From positions 9,701,992 through 9,765,991 of the forward strand of contig OZ038323.1 of assembly GCA_964035795.1 (NCBI GenBank): a DNA stretch of 64,000 bases, in the 5' to 3' direction. The position numbers and the translations under genes are program-made. The DNA is from Pterobdella sp. o SKG-2022 (Eukaryota > Annelida > Clitellata > Hirudinida > Piscicolidae). The notes below the pieces were generated by a model. That model was not told the origin of the DNA, did no database searches, and saw only the letters and a list, made by a program, of their open reading frames with translations. Within the stretch, counting starts at the first letter, position 1, and each line of letters opens with the position of its first letter. Below are positions 38,701-50,192 of the stretch, piece by piece.

Positions 38701-40765
38701 TTTTATTGTTATTTTGTGACAATTCAAAAATAATAAATGGATTTATGAGTTCAACTCATGCACTTTTAACACCAAACCACTCTAGTCATGATCATTACTA
38801 ATACTGTGCTCAGCGATTTTTACGTTATAGTTTCACTACCAAAAACCAAAACCTCTAACAAGAATCAACACTAACCCTACCACAACCAAATTAACCTTTA
38901 CCAACTTCCAATCAATAATACCATCACTTGACACCAACTACCGCACCATCCTCTATAGTTAACACAGAAGCTCCTGAAACAATCAGAGCTCCGTTATGCA
39001 GGGAAGACTGCCAACTTCTCGAGAGTCCAAAGTGTTCTAATGAGAGGGACCTTATACTACTATCTGCTGCTTCTGTTAAAGGTTTTATAGTTGATATATT
39101 TTAAACGCCATGTTTATAACAAAGATTTAATCAATTGATTCCCGCAAAAACCAGCTTTCAATGGACTTCTTTTGAAGAATTCTTTATGTTCATCCAGCTT
39201 CTTCAACAAAGACTTCTCAACTGTCAAATGCATCTCAGAACCCTCCACAGATAAAGGTGAGTGTTTGATGTACATATTCATCATTTTAAATCATGGAATT
39301 TTAAAATTTCATTGAAAAGTGAATAAATTTATATTGAAGTCTTCACACTGAAGCTTTCCATACAGAGCAAGACCCTCTGGTGAAGTTGGCTTACATAGGA
39401 GTGGTGTGTGTCTCACTGATGTTGCTCATATGTGCCTCAGTTGTGGCTGTTAAGAGGTGTAGAAGTAAAAAAGAGAAGAACGATAAAGACCCAGTAAAGA
39501 GGAAGTCACCATTATTACTGAACAATGACCAACATTTATCGTTCTCGTCATCCTCACAAACATATCCTCCATCCGTCCTTTCTGTGTCCCCCATTAACAT
39601 TTCCTTCCTCTATCCGCTTGGTAATGGTCATTTTGGTCCTGTTTATGCTGCCCAGTTGACAGAAAGAGCTTCAAGACAAACAGTTATAGCCTTCACTCTT
39701 AATGAACTAATCGACCAAGGTTCAAAGGTTCGTTTTGATAAAGAAATTAAGGTTTTATCGACGTTCACGTCTGACCACACGAACCTGCTGAGAGTGGTGG
39801 CGGTGTGCTCTTCGGGTCCTCCACGCTGTATCTTGTATGAGTTTGTGGATGGGGTCGACCTAAAACAGCACCTCATCTCGATGGCAGTCAACCAACCCAT
39901 CGACGTTTCTTTGGCTCTCAACTACAGCTGCCAAGTGTCGCGAGGTTTTGAGTACTTGGCTGAACGGAATTATTTCCATGGAGACGTGGCTGCCAGAAAC
40001 ATCGTAATTCTGAAAAGCCAGATTTTGAAACTCACAAACCTTGGTATTTCCAAAAATTTGTACGAGAATGACTACTGCATGTGTCCATGTGGTCAAGTGC
40101 TTCCTCTCAGGTGGAGTCCATCTGAGAGGGTTCTTACAGGCGAGATCAGTCCTTTCAGTGAAATCTGGTCCCTAGGAATGACCATTTTTGAAATATTCTC
40201 TGGCAGTCCCAGGCCTTTCAACGCTCTCACAGATGTGCAGTTGATTTCTGAGATGGAGGCTGGTAGACAATTGGTGCCCCAACTACCTCGACATGTGCCT
40301 GATGAAGTGAAGAAGGTTATTGATGGGTGTTTCATGTCAAATGCCTCTTCCCGCATCACTGCACCTCAGCTGAGAAAAAATCTGGAATCTCTTGGGTTTC
40401 TCTTTTCCAGCAACAGTTTCAACAATGACGAAAGTTGTTATAAAAATCCTTTTGCTTTCAATACATCAGGATTGTTTTCCGAACCCAAAAACTTGATGCC
40501 TTTTCTCATAGCTCCAAACTTCAACAACAACCAGCAACAACAGTTAATTCCTCAAAAAATACAATCGCCGCAGTTACAACCACCACACAATCTACTCACA
40601 TCTCAACAACAATACCTCCCTCAAAAGCTCTTACTACCACAACAACACCCTTTCTTCAACATGCACCAAGTCTCACCAACCACATCCAGCAGCAACCACA
40701 CTGCATCATCTAATCTAGTGCCATCGCCTCCTAAACAAGATACTGATGACAAAATTCATTGCTGA
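29784..40765 (+). CDS. ROR-family receptor (Ig + Frizzled CRD + TM + pseudokinase), kringle-less; 5' exon(s) not found
   Basis: Exons: 29784-30111, 36781-37092, 37287-37444, 38595-38693, 38959-39081, 39155-39256, 39366-40765. The Ig domain is split by a 6.7-kb intron; LRLSCEITGHPVPHYTW is before it, GSRLKLDDLVLSDSGWYTC across and after it, like ROR1. A very acidic linker follows. The Frizzled CRD shows CSYYTGNIC, then cysteines spaced C-8-C-6-C (CRQTSLHFMCRTLLQLC) and C-3-C-7-C (CREDCQLLESPKC), as in ROR1. The next exon leads straight into the membrane segment (YIGVVCVSLMLLICASVVAV). Kinase-like domain: glycine loop LGNGHFGPVYAA is kept, but VAIK reads VIAF, HRD reads HGD (HGDVAARN) and DLG reads NLG. 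The tail is Gln/Pro-rich. The family is inferred from domain order. Acceptor of exon 3 is weak. Confidence 0.85.
30549..30733. repeat. Compound (ACT)n array with GCT/CCG interruptions
   Basis: ACT/TAC repeat interrupted repeatedly by GCTACT and CCGCCGCT units. It lies in the ROR-like intron. Confidence 0.95.
31950..32097. repeat. Compound (ACT)n array with AAT/CCT interruptions
   Basis: Second ACT-type array in the same intron, with interspersed AATACT, CCTACT and GCTACT units. Confidence 0.95.
33926..33977. repeat. Inverted repeat: (ATA)n directly followed by (TTA)n
   Basis: About 24 bases of ATA repeat are followed immediately by about 24 bases of the complementary ATT repeat. Together they could fold as a long AT-only hairpin or cruciform. 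Confidence 0.9.
35260..35331. repeat. Two tandem 36-bp units, GC-richer than surroundings
   Basis: Units GCCTCTGTAGTCGGCGTTGT... and GCTTCTGTAGCCGGCGTTAT... share the ending CTCGGGGTATGTTT. A third degenerate copy may follow. The period is a multiple of three and stays open in one frame (repeat of about 12 residues), but no coding evidence was found. Confidence 0.85.
35370..35495. repeat. TTATGTTATATTATTATGTG-type minisatellite
   Basis: Five or so imperfect units mixing TGTTATGTTATATTGTTA and TATTATGTGTTATGT, located just after the 36-bp units. Confidence 0.8.
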
Positions 40766-41650
40766 TTCATAAGTGTCGTTATCTTTCAAACCATTATCAT
40801 TTTTTTTGTTTCATGTATTAATCTGTTTGCAACTTACTAACTTACAAAATCACTCAATGTATTATATTTAAATCAAAATATATTTAATGTGATTATTTTT
40901 GTACGTATTTAGTTCTGCTTTGGTCATTTGAAATCGAAAGTCTTATGTAAATTTTACATCATTTTTGGCTTTAAATCACATTTCTTCATAAGGCGTTGCA
41001 AAAGATAATTATTTTATAATGTAACCAGAAACAGAATTGTGTTTTTAACAATGTTTTAAGTGAAGTTGCCATGGTTTGACTAAAAACTAGAAAGAACTTG
41101 TATTTTTTCATTACATCTATCAACTTCGTATATAATTGAGTTATTTTTGAAGTATGCAGAGAGTAGCTATTATGAAGCAACCATTTTGAATGACTTACCC
41201 TTGTCTTGTCAATAATACAGTTCTTTGACTTTGAATAACATTTTCAAGCAAGCCTATTGGTTGATGGAAATTATTATCAAGCTAACATTGGCTATTGATG
41301 ATGAATATTGTTTTCAGATTGTTTGTTTCAATAAAAGTATTTTGAATTTATTGTTAGAAAAAAGCAAGGATTGAATAATTCAATAAATGTTGGAAAATTT
41401 TTTTTTAAAATTCCAAAGCACTGTATCAAGTAAATGCTTTTGATTATAAATCAAGTTATGTGAGTCAAAACTAAATACCAAAACTATGATAAAACTAAAC
41501 GCCTAACCCCATGGATGGACATAAAGACGTTAAATAAAGAATAATAAAAATAATACAAACGACATATAACCATAGCATAAGAAAAAAATAAGGCTTAAAA
41601 AACTAAATTAGAAAATCTAATCCAAAATAGCTCCTCAATTACCAAAGTGC
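40766..41650. other. Convergent 3' intergenic region, ROR-like / TMED
   Basis: Holds the presumed 3' UTRs of the two convergent genes. No additional ORF with similarity was seen. Confidence 0.6.
41330..41335 (+). terminator. Candidate poly(A) signal AATAAA of the ROR-like gene
   Basis: AATAAA about 565 bases after the ROR-like stop codon at 40765, followed by T/G-rich sequence. Assigned by position only. Confidence 0.4.
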
Positions 41651-42664
41651 TTATGTGGTGCTCTTGGTCTGCTTCTTATCTTGAAACAGACCCTTTAATA
41701 CTAACAGCTGTCCGATCCCTGCTACCAAGATAAAGAAAGTTTGGCCTATGCTCCAATACTGCACTCTGTAGCAGTAGAATGACAATAATCTCAAGCTTTG
41801 AAAAAAGTTCATTTTCTTATCTCATGTGATGAGAAAAAAACTTTAAACAAATAAAATTAATAATAATTGTAGATGACAATGGCGAATGATTATATCACTA
41901 AGTTGTAATGAAATAATGTATAACCAACAAATATTTTATATTGTAAAATTTAAATTCTGATATATATTGAACACTAATGTGACTATTAAAACTTAGATGG
42001 CATTATATTGAATTAAGCGACAAAAATAATTAAAAACGGAATACTTACCTTTCATTGAGATTCTCTGCAAAACTCCTGCCTTGAGATTCTTTTAGACGAT
42101 GGTGTGTCTGGTAATCTCTCACAGCTGACAAATGCTTTCTAGCAGACTTCATTGAAGACTCCAACTGTTTTATGAATGGTACTTTACTTTATTAATGCTT
42201 GGTGGAAGTAGATTAATTACCTGGGTCATAGGAGATTCACCCTCTGTAATATCCTCATCGTTATTTTCTTTTGAAAACTCAAAGTAAACGAATTTGTGGC
42301 TATAGGTGGAAAACGTATTATCGAAACATAATTCGTGTAGACCGTCAAATTGGGAAATAAACTGGTAGCGGTCATATTGCTTTTTTTCTGCGGCATATTC
42401 GACAGAACCGTCCGGTTTACGGACTAAAACATTTATGTCATAGTTTCCTCCTTCGATAACCTGAAAAAATTTTTTTTTTTGAATAACAAAATGTTTATTT
42501 ATTAAGTTATTAAATATTACTTGGTACTCCAGAAAATAAGAAACGCCTTTTATTAAAATATCATGAAAGCACATTTGCTCTTTATCAGGTAATTCAAAAC
42601 TTAATTCTTCGCAATTAAAAAGATTGAAAAGTGAAAATAAACAACAAAAAAGCAACTTTTGCAT
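41651..42664 (-). CDS. TMED5: p24 family cargo receptor, TMED1/5-like
   Basis: Four exons on the minus strand, 42521-42664, 42221-42460, 42049-42164 and 41651-41795. They give 214 residues with matching phases, the usual p24 length. The protein acts in ER-Golgi vesicles (COPII/COPI cargo sorting). Signal peptide: MQKLLFCCLFSLFNLF. The GOLD domain follows, with its paired cysteines in EQMCFHDIL and HELCFDNTFSTYS and the join FLEYQ-VIEGGNYDI. Next is the coiled coil SARKHLSAVRDYQTHHRLKE, then a membrane segment (WSIGQTFFILVAGIGQLLVL) and a short cytosolic tail KGLFQDKKQTKSTT. CFDNTFS and the tail place it in the p24-gamma group (TMED1/3/5/7); the exact member is inferred. It is head-to-head with the NF-kB gene. 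Confidence 0.93.
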
Positions 42665-43022
42665 TCTGAGTTATCAGTTCCTACACCCCGAACGTGCGAA
42701 CAAAAATTGTATACGTAAATAACTTCGTGCTAAGTTTCCTTTTAAACATTAGCAGTTTTTTTAAAAAAAATTTTGGAAAAAATATTTAATTTTTTAAAAT
42801 AAATAATTATATTTGAAATATTTTTTTGTTTAACTTGAAAAAATTTTAAAAAACGCATTAAGAAAAGGGAAGTAACTCGTACGTATTTCCCAAGCTTCTT
42901 ATTTTAGATATTTTCTCAAGTAGAAACAGGAATTCTAAAATTTTTTAATTTATATCAACAAAATTTTCCAAATTTAAGTCTTTCTATAGTTTGGTTCGGA
43001 CTGAATATTTTTCTACAGAACT
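42665..43022. promoter_or_regulatory. Short divergent intergenic region between TMED and NF-kB genes
   Basis: About 360 bases separate the TMED start codon on the minus strand from the presumed NF-kB start on the plus strand. The promoters of both must lie here or overlap the 5' exons. No TATA box or kB site was identified with confidence. Confidence 0.45.
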
Positions 43023-46000
43023 ATGTCAAGTATGTTTTGTCAAAGTCTTCAAATCAAAAATTTTTTAAACTTGGGCGTGACAATGTTTTAATTAAACTGT
43101 TTTAAAAACTATTCCAATAAAAATTATAAATTAATGTGTAATCTTCAAAACTTTTTTAATTTTTAGTTGGGAATAACTTCTCTTCGTATGGATTCAACGA
43201 CTCAAAGTACGTGTCATATGTAACTAAAACATATATCATTCATGTGAGATTGAAATAAATAAATTCATTAATTTTAATCTTTTAATGTAAACTTTCATCA
43301 TAGATCACAAGCACCAGCCATTGTTATTGTAGAACAGCCCAAACAGAGGGGTCTGAGATTTAGATACAAGTGTGAAGGTAGATCTGCAGGTAGTATCCCT
43401 GGTGAAAATACATCTGCGGATCGAAAAACCTATCCTTCCATTAAAGTTTGTCTCTCAAAGTTGATTGTTTAATGCAAGTATCATTATACTTATGAAAAAT
43501 GCCTCAAATATTTAAAAAAACAATACTAAAAATAATATTGTTATAGCAAACTATCATAACCAAACAGATCATAAACTATGATGGACCTTCAGTCATAGTA
43601 GTGGTGTCATGTGTCTCAAAAGACAAACCTTATGTGCCTCACCCTCACAACCTGGTAGGTCAAGACTGTGAAAATGGCGTCTGCACCATCAAAGTTAAGA
43701 GTCTTCACTCAGAAATGTATGTTTTTATAGTTTCTTTGACAAACTTTTTTTGAAGAAAAAACTCATGTAATAAAATCATAATAATAATAAGATTGTTTTT
43801 GTTTTTATTATTTAATGGTTTTGAGCACTAGCTTAATGGATATTGCATCATATATTATTGCATTTCAGTACGGTATTGCTCATTCAAAACTTTTTTGACA
43901 CTTCTATTCGAAAATATTTTCTCATTATAATCAATTGGTTTTTAAATTGATCTAACCTTTTTATCAAAACTACCTATTTCAATTTTTGTCAAGACAAAAA
44001 CCAACACCAAATAAAAACAACATTAATAAATAAATAAAAATAATAAGAAAAATAACCATCATACAACAACACAGCTCATTCCCAAACATTGGCATCCAAT
44101 GCTGCAAAAGACATGATGTTGAAGAGAATTTGAAGGTGAGAGAAAAACTGAGGGTCGATCCATTCTCCAGTCAGTGTTGCTTTGGTAGTTTGGGTTTTGT
44201 GAGTGGTAGTGTCTATACTTTTTGGAGAATTTTTTTGCAAAAGATTTGGAGAGAAGAAGTAAATTTGTGGGGTTTTTATTCGTGATAAAATATTTTCAAT
44301 GTATGCTTGCTTATTTATTTATCATTTTATTTATAGCCCATTTTCTTCAGCAGAAGGTAAGGCAAACACATAAATATACACCCTTACACACAGCTGGCTA
44401 CCCAAGCAGCTCTAACCACATCGATTTGAATTCAGTGCGCTTATGTTTTCAAGCATTCTTACCCGACCACAACAAGAAATTTACTAGAGTCGTGCCGCCC
44501 GAAGTCTCCAACCCTATCATTGATAAGAGTCTGTCTTGCTCATAATTGTTATTTTTGTTATTGTTATTATTTATGCTGATTTTTTATTAGCGTTATTTTT
44601 TTTTAGTTACTTTTTTTTTGTTTGTTTTAGATTGCTGTTTTCTATTTTATTATTCAAATCGTTATTATTTCCATCAAGTTATAATTTTGTTTTTTCTTGT
44701 TTTCATATTAAAAAAATTTATATTTTTTCTACTATCAAATGGTAAATCTATACTTTATATTTGGTTGTATTATTAGCATCGATTTCTCGTTAAACTCTTA
44801 CGTCTGTAAACTCTATCAAAAGCTTCAATGAAAAAACACTAAGAATATTTGAATAACGTTATATTTATGTTAGTTTTACATTGTATCACTCTAAAATTGT
44901 ATTTTATTGTATTACCATAAAATCTTTTGTATTGTTTTACAGTTGTATTGTACCCCTAATAAAATATTTTTTTTCAACTCAAATTTTTTAAGTTATTTTG
45001 CTTTTTAACGGCATTTTCGTAACACCTTTCTACTGTAACGTCCTTCTACTATATCAATTTCATCACCATCTAAATTTATTCTTGTATTTCAATCAATTTA
45101 CAATACATTGTATTACTCAGCATTTAAATTGTATTGTATCCCCCTATACAACCCACACACAGAATCAGTACATGACTTAGTGATCTGTCGTCTGAGTAGA
45201 CAGTCAGGGTGTGTGTTGGGGGGTGATGAGGTGTTCCTGTTGTGCGAGAAGATCAACAAAGGTGATTACACTGGTTTTAATACAATTAATGGGTAAATAC
45301 AATATAATACAATGAAATTAAAGAGTAATACAATAAACTTCAAACAAAGCGTAATACAAACCTTTTACTAGTGTATATTATAAATAAAATCTAACTTTTT
45401 GAGATATCTTTATGTACTTATTAATAATAATCAACAATATATAAAATCTGCGTTTTATTTGTGTCTAAAAACTGTCAGTCATATAACAGTATAATTAAAA
45501 TAAAATCTATCACTAGATTATATCACATTACATAAAAACGCAATCTAAATATTACTAATAAAAAAAAATTTACATTGTATCAATACCGCTAATGACAAAA
45601 TCCACAACATCAGACGACATAAAGGTCAGATTCTACCAAGAGCTGGACAACAATGAAATATGGGAGGCTGAGGGAGAGTTTTCACCCACTGATGTCCATC
45701 GGCAGGTGAGGGTCAGGGTTGTTTTATGGATTCAATATGGGTGCATGTGTTGTATAAGAGATTGGCTATTTCAATTTTTTTAGAATGATAATTATGGTGT
45801 CTAAAAACTCTTGAAGTTTATGCTGCTATTATCACATTCGTATTTGTATTGTAATTATAATAATTGTATTGTATTATTCATGTGAGGATTCTACCAAGAG
45901 CTTAATTGGTTGATAAACCTCATATTGCTATATTCTATTTATCGTTAATTAAACCAATAAACGATTTTGATGATGATATATATGTCAATCATCATCATTA

Positions 46001-47607
46001 TTATTGGTGATGCTTGATAGCAGCAGTCACGTGTTGACACAGTAATCATGCTGTTGGGTAATCTCATCCTAGATTGCATTTCTATTACTCTGGGAAAATA
46101 ACTACGATTGGTGGTTTATATTAATAATAATGAAATTGCTAATAATTTATACTTTCAGTAATGAAATTTTTTAGTTAAGTATTGACCATTAATGAAAAAA
46201 TTTGAATGGTTTTTTAATAAATTAAAAATCTATAAATGACCACCCAATAGTATGCCATCGTTTTTCGAACTCCAGCCTATAGGGACGTAGATATAAGCGA
46301 GAACACAACAGTCTTCATTCAACTACGCAGGCTGTCTGATGATGCTTATGGCGACCCTAAGCCTTTCCAATACGTCCCTCAGGATCCTGGTGCGTCACTG
46401 TTTTTGTTTCCATTTGTTTGTATGTTATTTTGTCTGCTGATTGGTATTGAAGTAATTAAACTAAGAAACACAAGCACTCTGATGCAAATGCCCATTGTAG
46501 CAAGCTACAGTTGTTGTGTCAGTTAGAAAATAGTTCAACATATTTCACTCTTATGTTCTTCACAAGAGCAATCTATCTAATGAAAATCAACTTCTTCACC
46601 AAAGATCCCGATGGTCTGATGGAGAAGAAGAGGAAGAGGGTGTTGCCAGTAGGTTCTCAATTCGAGGCTCCTCCCATTCCCTTCAACGTAGCCAGTCATA
46701 TTCCTTGCATGGTGATGGACGTCAGCAATAAAGGTGTGGCTTGAACTAGTTTCAGATTTTAATTTATGTATATCAAGTAGCTTAATTGTATTCTATAGGA
46801 TTATTTGAGATTTAATATTGATTGTTTGATTCATTCATTGTAACATAAGAAGAAGGAGAGCAAGATGACGAACTGAATGGAAGATCTTTCGTTAAGAACA
46901 AACTGAAGCAGAAGATTGAAAATAAAAGTAAAGTTTATATAATTGAAACATATTAATTACAAAATTGGCTTGAATTATCGTTGGTATTATCTAATTATCA
47001 AATAATGGAAAGAAGATAATAATAGATATATAAAGCCATAAAATCACTAAACAGTCCCAGACCTTCCTCAGCAATTAACGCCCATCTTTCACAACGTAAC
47101 AGAAATCTCTAGCCAATCATATTCCTCTGATCAGATTATGTGTGTTTGTGTGTAATATAATAATCTATGTTTTTTGTTGGTTTGCATAATGTTTTTCAGT
47201 TTTTATGTTATTTCATATTTATTATAGATTTTTATATGTTTGTTTTTTGTTTTTTTTTGTTCAGCACATTAGATTTTTTTGTTATTTGTCTGTATTTTTT
47301 GAGTTTTCGCACTTGTATTTTTGTAACTCATTCAATATCATAATATCTTAAACAATATTATTTCAGAAACAACAGAACACCACAAAACGCAAAAATTATC
47401 AACTTCTACAACGCCCAAAACAACGAAATCAAATCGTATGCAACAACTACAGCACATCTCAACAACACGCATAACAACATAATGAATAAGAGCCTAACGA
47501 AAAGCATTCTAAATGGTAGTAATATCTTCAACAGCAATAACTGTAACCGAATCGAGGTAGCAGCTAATGAAATCATATGCTCGCCAACAACTACCAATAA
47601 TATCTGA
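43023..47607 (+). CDS. Rel/Dorsal-type NF-kB transcription factor
   Basis: Exons: 43023-43029 (tentative), 43167-43206, 43304-43445, 43568-43716, 44075-44169, 44394-44528, 45163-45261, 45614-45705, 46251-46389, 46605-46733, 46850-46927, 47055-47139, 47367-47607; 476 residues if all are right. The complete Rel homology domain is present: DNA-contact loop [20 protein letters not shown], then [27 protein letters not shown], the dimerisation domain with [25 protein letters not shown] and [10 protein letters not shown], and a nuclear localisation signal MEKKRKR. It binds kB sites and is held in the cytoplasm by IkB in related systems. No ankyrin repeats follow, and RSAGSIPGE is class II Rel-type, so it is Dorsal/RelA-like. 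The C-terminal exons (from 46850) are not conserved and rest on frame and splice signals. Confidence 0.92.
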
Positions 47608-48904
47608 AAACAGAATAAGTTAACCTCTGTTGAATTAATTCAATTTTTATCAAGTTATTTTATTATTAGGGTAATATGTAATTAAAAGTGAACTTAAATT
47701 TTATTTGCATATTTAATTTTCAAATTAATTTCAAAAACATAATATGAGTTTTGTATTCTCCGTTTAATCGACTTTAAGTTACACAACCCGACTTCAAACA
47801 CAATTGCTTTGCAAATCTACATTTATTCTATTTAGACTGCCGTAACATTCATCAATGACACATAATTCAAGGTGTATTGACACCTAATTTGAGCACGTTT
47901 CACCATCGTTTCATGTAATTCTAGGCCGATTTTAATGTTACTCGTTTGAACATTGCTAACCACTGTTATATTTACCTTCGGTTTATTGTTTTGTTATTGT
48001 TTATTCCATTATGGTTGTGTATTATTATGCTTCTTGTTATTGCTGGTTATTATGGTCTTAGGCTTATTATTATTATTTTTTTGTTGATTTTATCATTCTC
48101 TTTGTTATGATGTTTTGATTATCATTATTTTATGTTTAGTATGATTCTTATTATTATGATTTTAACTTTCTTATTCTGATTTTATGCTTATTGCTATTAT
48201 TTTCATAATTTTATCATGCTCTTCGTTACGATTTTTTAATTATTATCGTTATTTTATGCTTATTATGATTTTATTGACCCACCAACTGTGCCTGAAACGC
48301 TTTATGACGTTATTTTGTTTTGTACAATTTCTATAAGTTCTATATCTGTGTTTTTTCATCTATCTACCTATTTCTTTTTATCTATATATCTTTCTACGTA
48401 TCTATCTATCTATTTTTTGCCTTGTTTATTCATCCTTCTACCTATCTTTCTTTGTTAAATGAGTCCTATTGTTAAATTATTTTTATAATGGAAACTTTTG
48501 AAATTGATTGTATTTTAAATTCCCTATGTGAAGACTTTGATTCATAACATTTTAATTGATACGTCCCCATTTATTATCTGCTCTTTGTTTTAATTCAAAT
48601 ACTTTTATGTACTTTAACATTATGTGACTGAAGAATTCATAAACTTCTGAAACCTGTTTTAACCTATCATAAATAAAAATAGTGATGATGTTCTCAACAC
48701 AGTGATAACTTATGCACACAAGACCTTTTGGATTTTGCGGTTCTTCATATTCAAATGCTATTTTTAGTTTTCAATTTGAAAAGCGAAAATAAAAGACGAT
48801 TGAAGATGGCTTTCTAAACAAAAAGCCACAAGGAAAATTCGAAAAAAATATTTAAATCTTCAAGTTTATTAATAAAATTTATTATGGTCAATAAATAAGG
48901 ATTT
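47608..48904. other. Convergent 3' intergenic region, NF-kB / COQ3
   Basis: AT-rich, with ATTATT-rich stretches and a short CTAT-like patch (48358-48412). No coding exon was supported. Two minus-strand AATAAA hexamers at 48865-48870 and 48878-48883 lie just beyond the COQ3 stop and are good poly(A) signal candidates. Confidence 0.6.
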
Positions 48905-49959
48905 TTATATTATATGAGCAGAGTCTTTAACGGCATGGAGGGCATAGTTGACACTGGAGCTACCCACCCATGACCATTGGTTTGTTAAGGGATTCACGCA
49001 TGTTCCTTGCACCATGGCAATTTTTAAATTTTCTGTGGGGAGTATTTTGAGCGTTTATTTCATTTTGGTTGTGATTATTGCTAATAACTTTTTTCGAGAA
49101 TATCTTTCAGCTCATCTGGAGTTACAAATTTGTTCCAATCATGTATGCCATCAGGCACCAAATTGAGGATCTGAAGGTTTATTCAAGAAGGTTAATGGAA
49201 GTATGAAATTATTGCAACTTTCACCTTTTCTGCTAATACAATGGCAGTGAAGTAGCTGATTTGGCTTCTATTGATGGTGGTTATGAAGAGAGAACCTCCT
49301 GGCTTAAATTGAATATTTTAAAATCAAAAATTTATTCAAATTTGAAAACTTTTTCAATGAGCTTAATTAAATGAATAAAACATCAAACACTAAATAAACC
49401 TTGATGAGAGAACAAGAATGGTTCAAGAACAATGGAAGATCATTTACATGCTCAACAATCTCTGAAAGAACAACACCATCAAAAACATTTGATTGTTTCT
49501 CTGAAAAATCTTCAACAGAAGTGTGTTCATAAATAAGATTTTTCAGATCTGAAGGCTGATGAAAACGAGCTGTTTCTATATTTTCTTTACTTGCATCAAT
49601 ACCAACCACATCAGCTCCAAGTCTACTCAATGGCTTTGTATATAAATATTAGATTAAAAATATAATTTAATGAAAACTATTATTTTCAAAACCTCACTAA
49701 GAACGCCCCCTCCGCACCCAACATCAAGCAATTTAAGACCTCTAAGAGGTTTGCTTATAGAGGAATGATCAATTTTATTCAGCCTATCTCTAATGAAAGG
49801 AACTCTCAAACTGTTCATACTGTGCAAAAGTTTAAACTCTCCTTCTAGATCCCACCATTGATTGGAGAGTTTGCTGAATCTTTGAACATCTCTTATGTCC
49901 ACAGTGGATGGATTTGAGAACGATCTTATGCATGTCGATAAGCACGAAACACCTCTCAA
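48905..49959 (-). CDS. COQ3: Ubiquinone biosynthesis O-methyltransferase, mitochondrial
   Basis: Five minus-strand exons, 49693-49959, 49400-49633, 49225-49302, 49089-49170 and 48905-49032, encode 262 residues with matching phases. The enzyme makes the two SAM-dependent O-methylations of coenzyme Q synthesis at the mitochondrial inner membrane. The basic N-terminus MRGVSCLSTCIRSF looks like a mitochondrial targeting sequence. QWWDLEGEFKLLHSMNSLR is the typical family start. SAM motifs are seen in LLDVGCGGGVLSE, DVVGIDAS, GVVLSEIVEHV and PGGSLFITTINRSQISY. HDWNKFVTPDEL and WVGSSSVNYALHAV mark the C-terminal part. It is shorter than the human precursor mainly at the N-terminus, as in other animals. 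Only 233 bases separate it from the upstream PRIM1 on the same strand. Confidence 0.95.
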
Positions 49960-50192
49960 GTTTAATAAAACACTGAAAAATAAAATAAAACTATTTTATC
50001 AATTTTTTGATGACAAAAGTCCTAAAGAACCTTCTCGCAGCAAAGTTCATTTTTAAAAATCAAAAACGAAACAAGATTCAAAATTTATTGTATCAATAAT
50101 TAAGCAAAAAATAGTATTATATTTTCAAAAGTCAACAAGATTTTCTGTAAAAAAAAAAACTTTTGTTTAAAATCAAGTTATTTATATTTTAT

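Noticed and set aside
39391..40359. Several minus-strand ORFs opposite the kinase exon
   Set aside because: Shadow frames of the real plus-strand kinase-like coding sequence.
44536..44745. Hydrophobic ORF in the NF-kB gene
   Set aside because: Lies in an intron after exon 44394-44528. Phe/Leu/Val-rich composition results from T-rich DNA.
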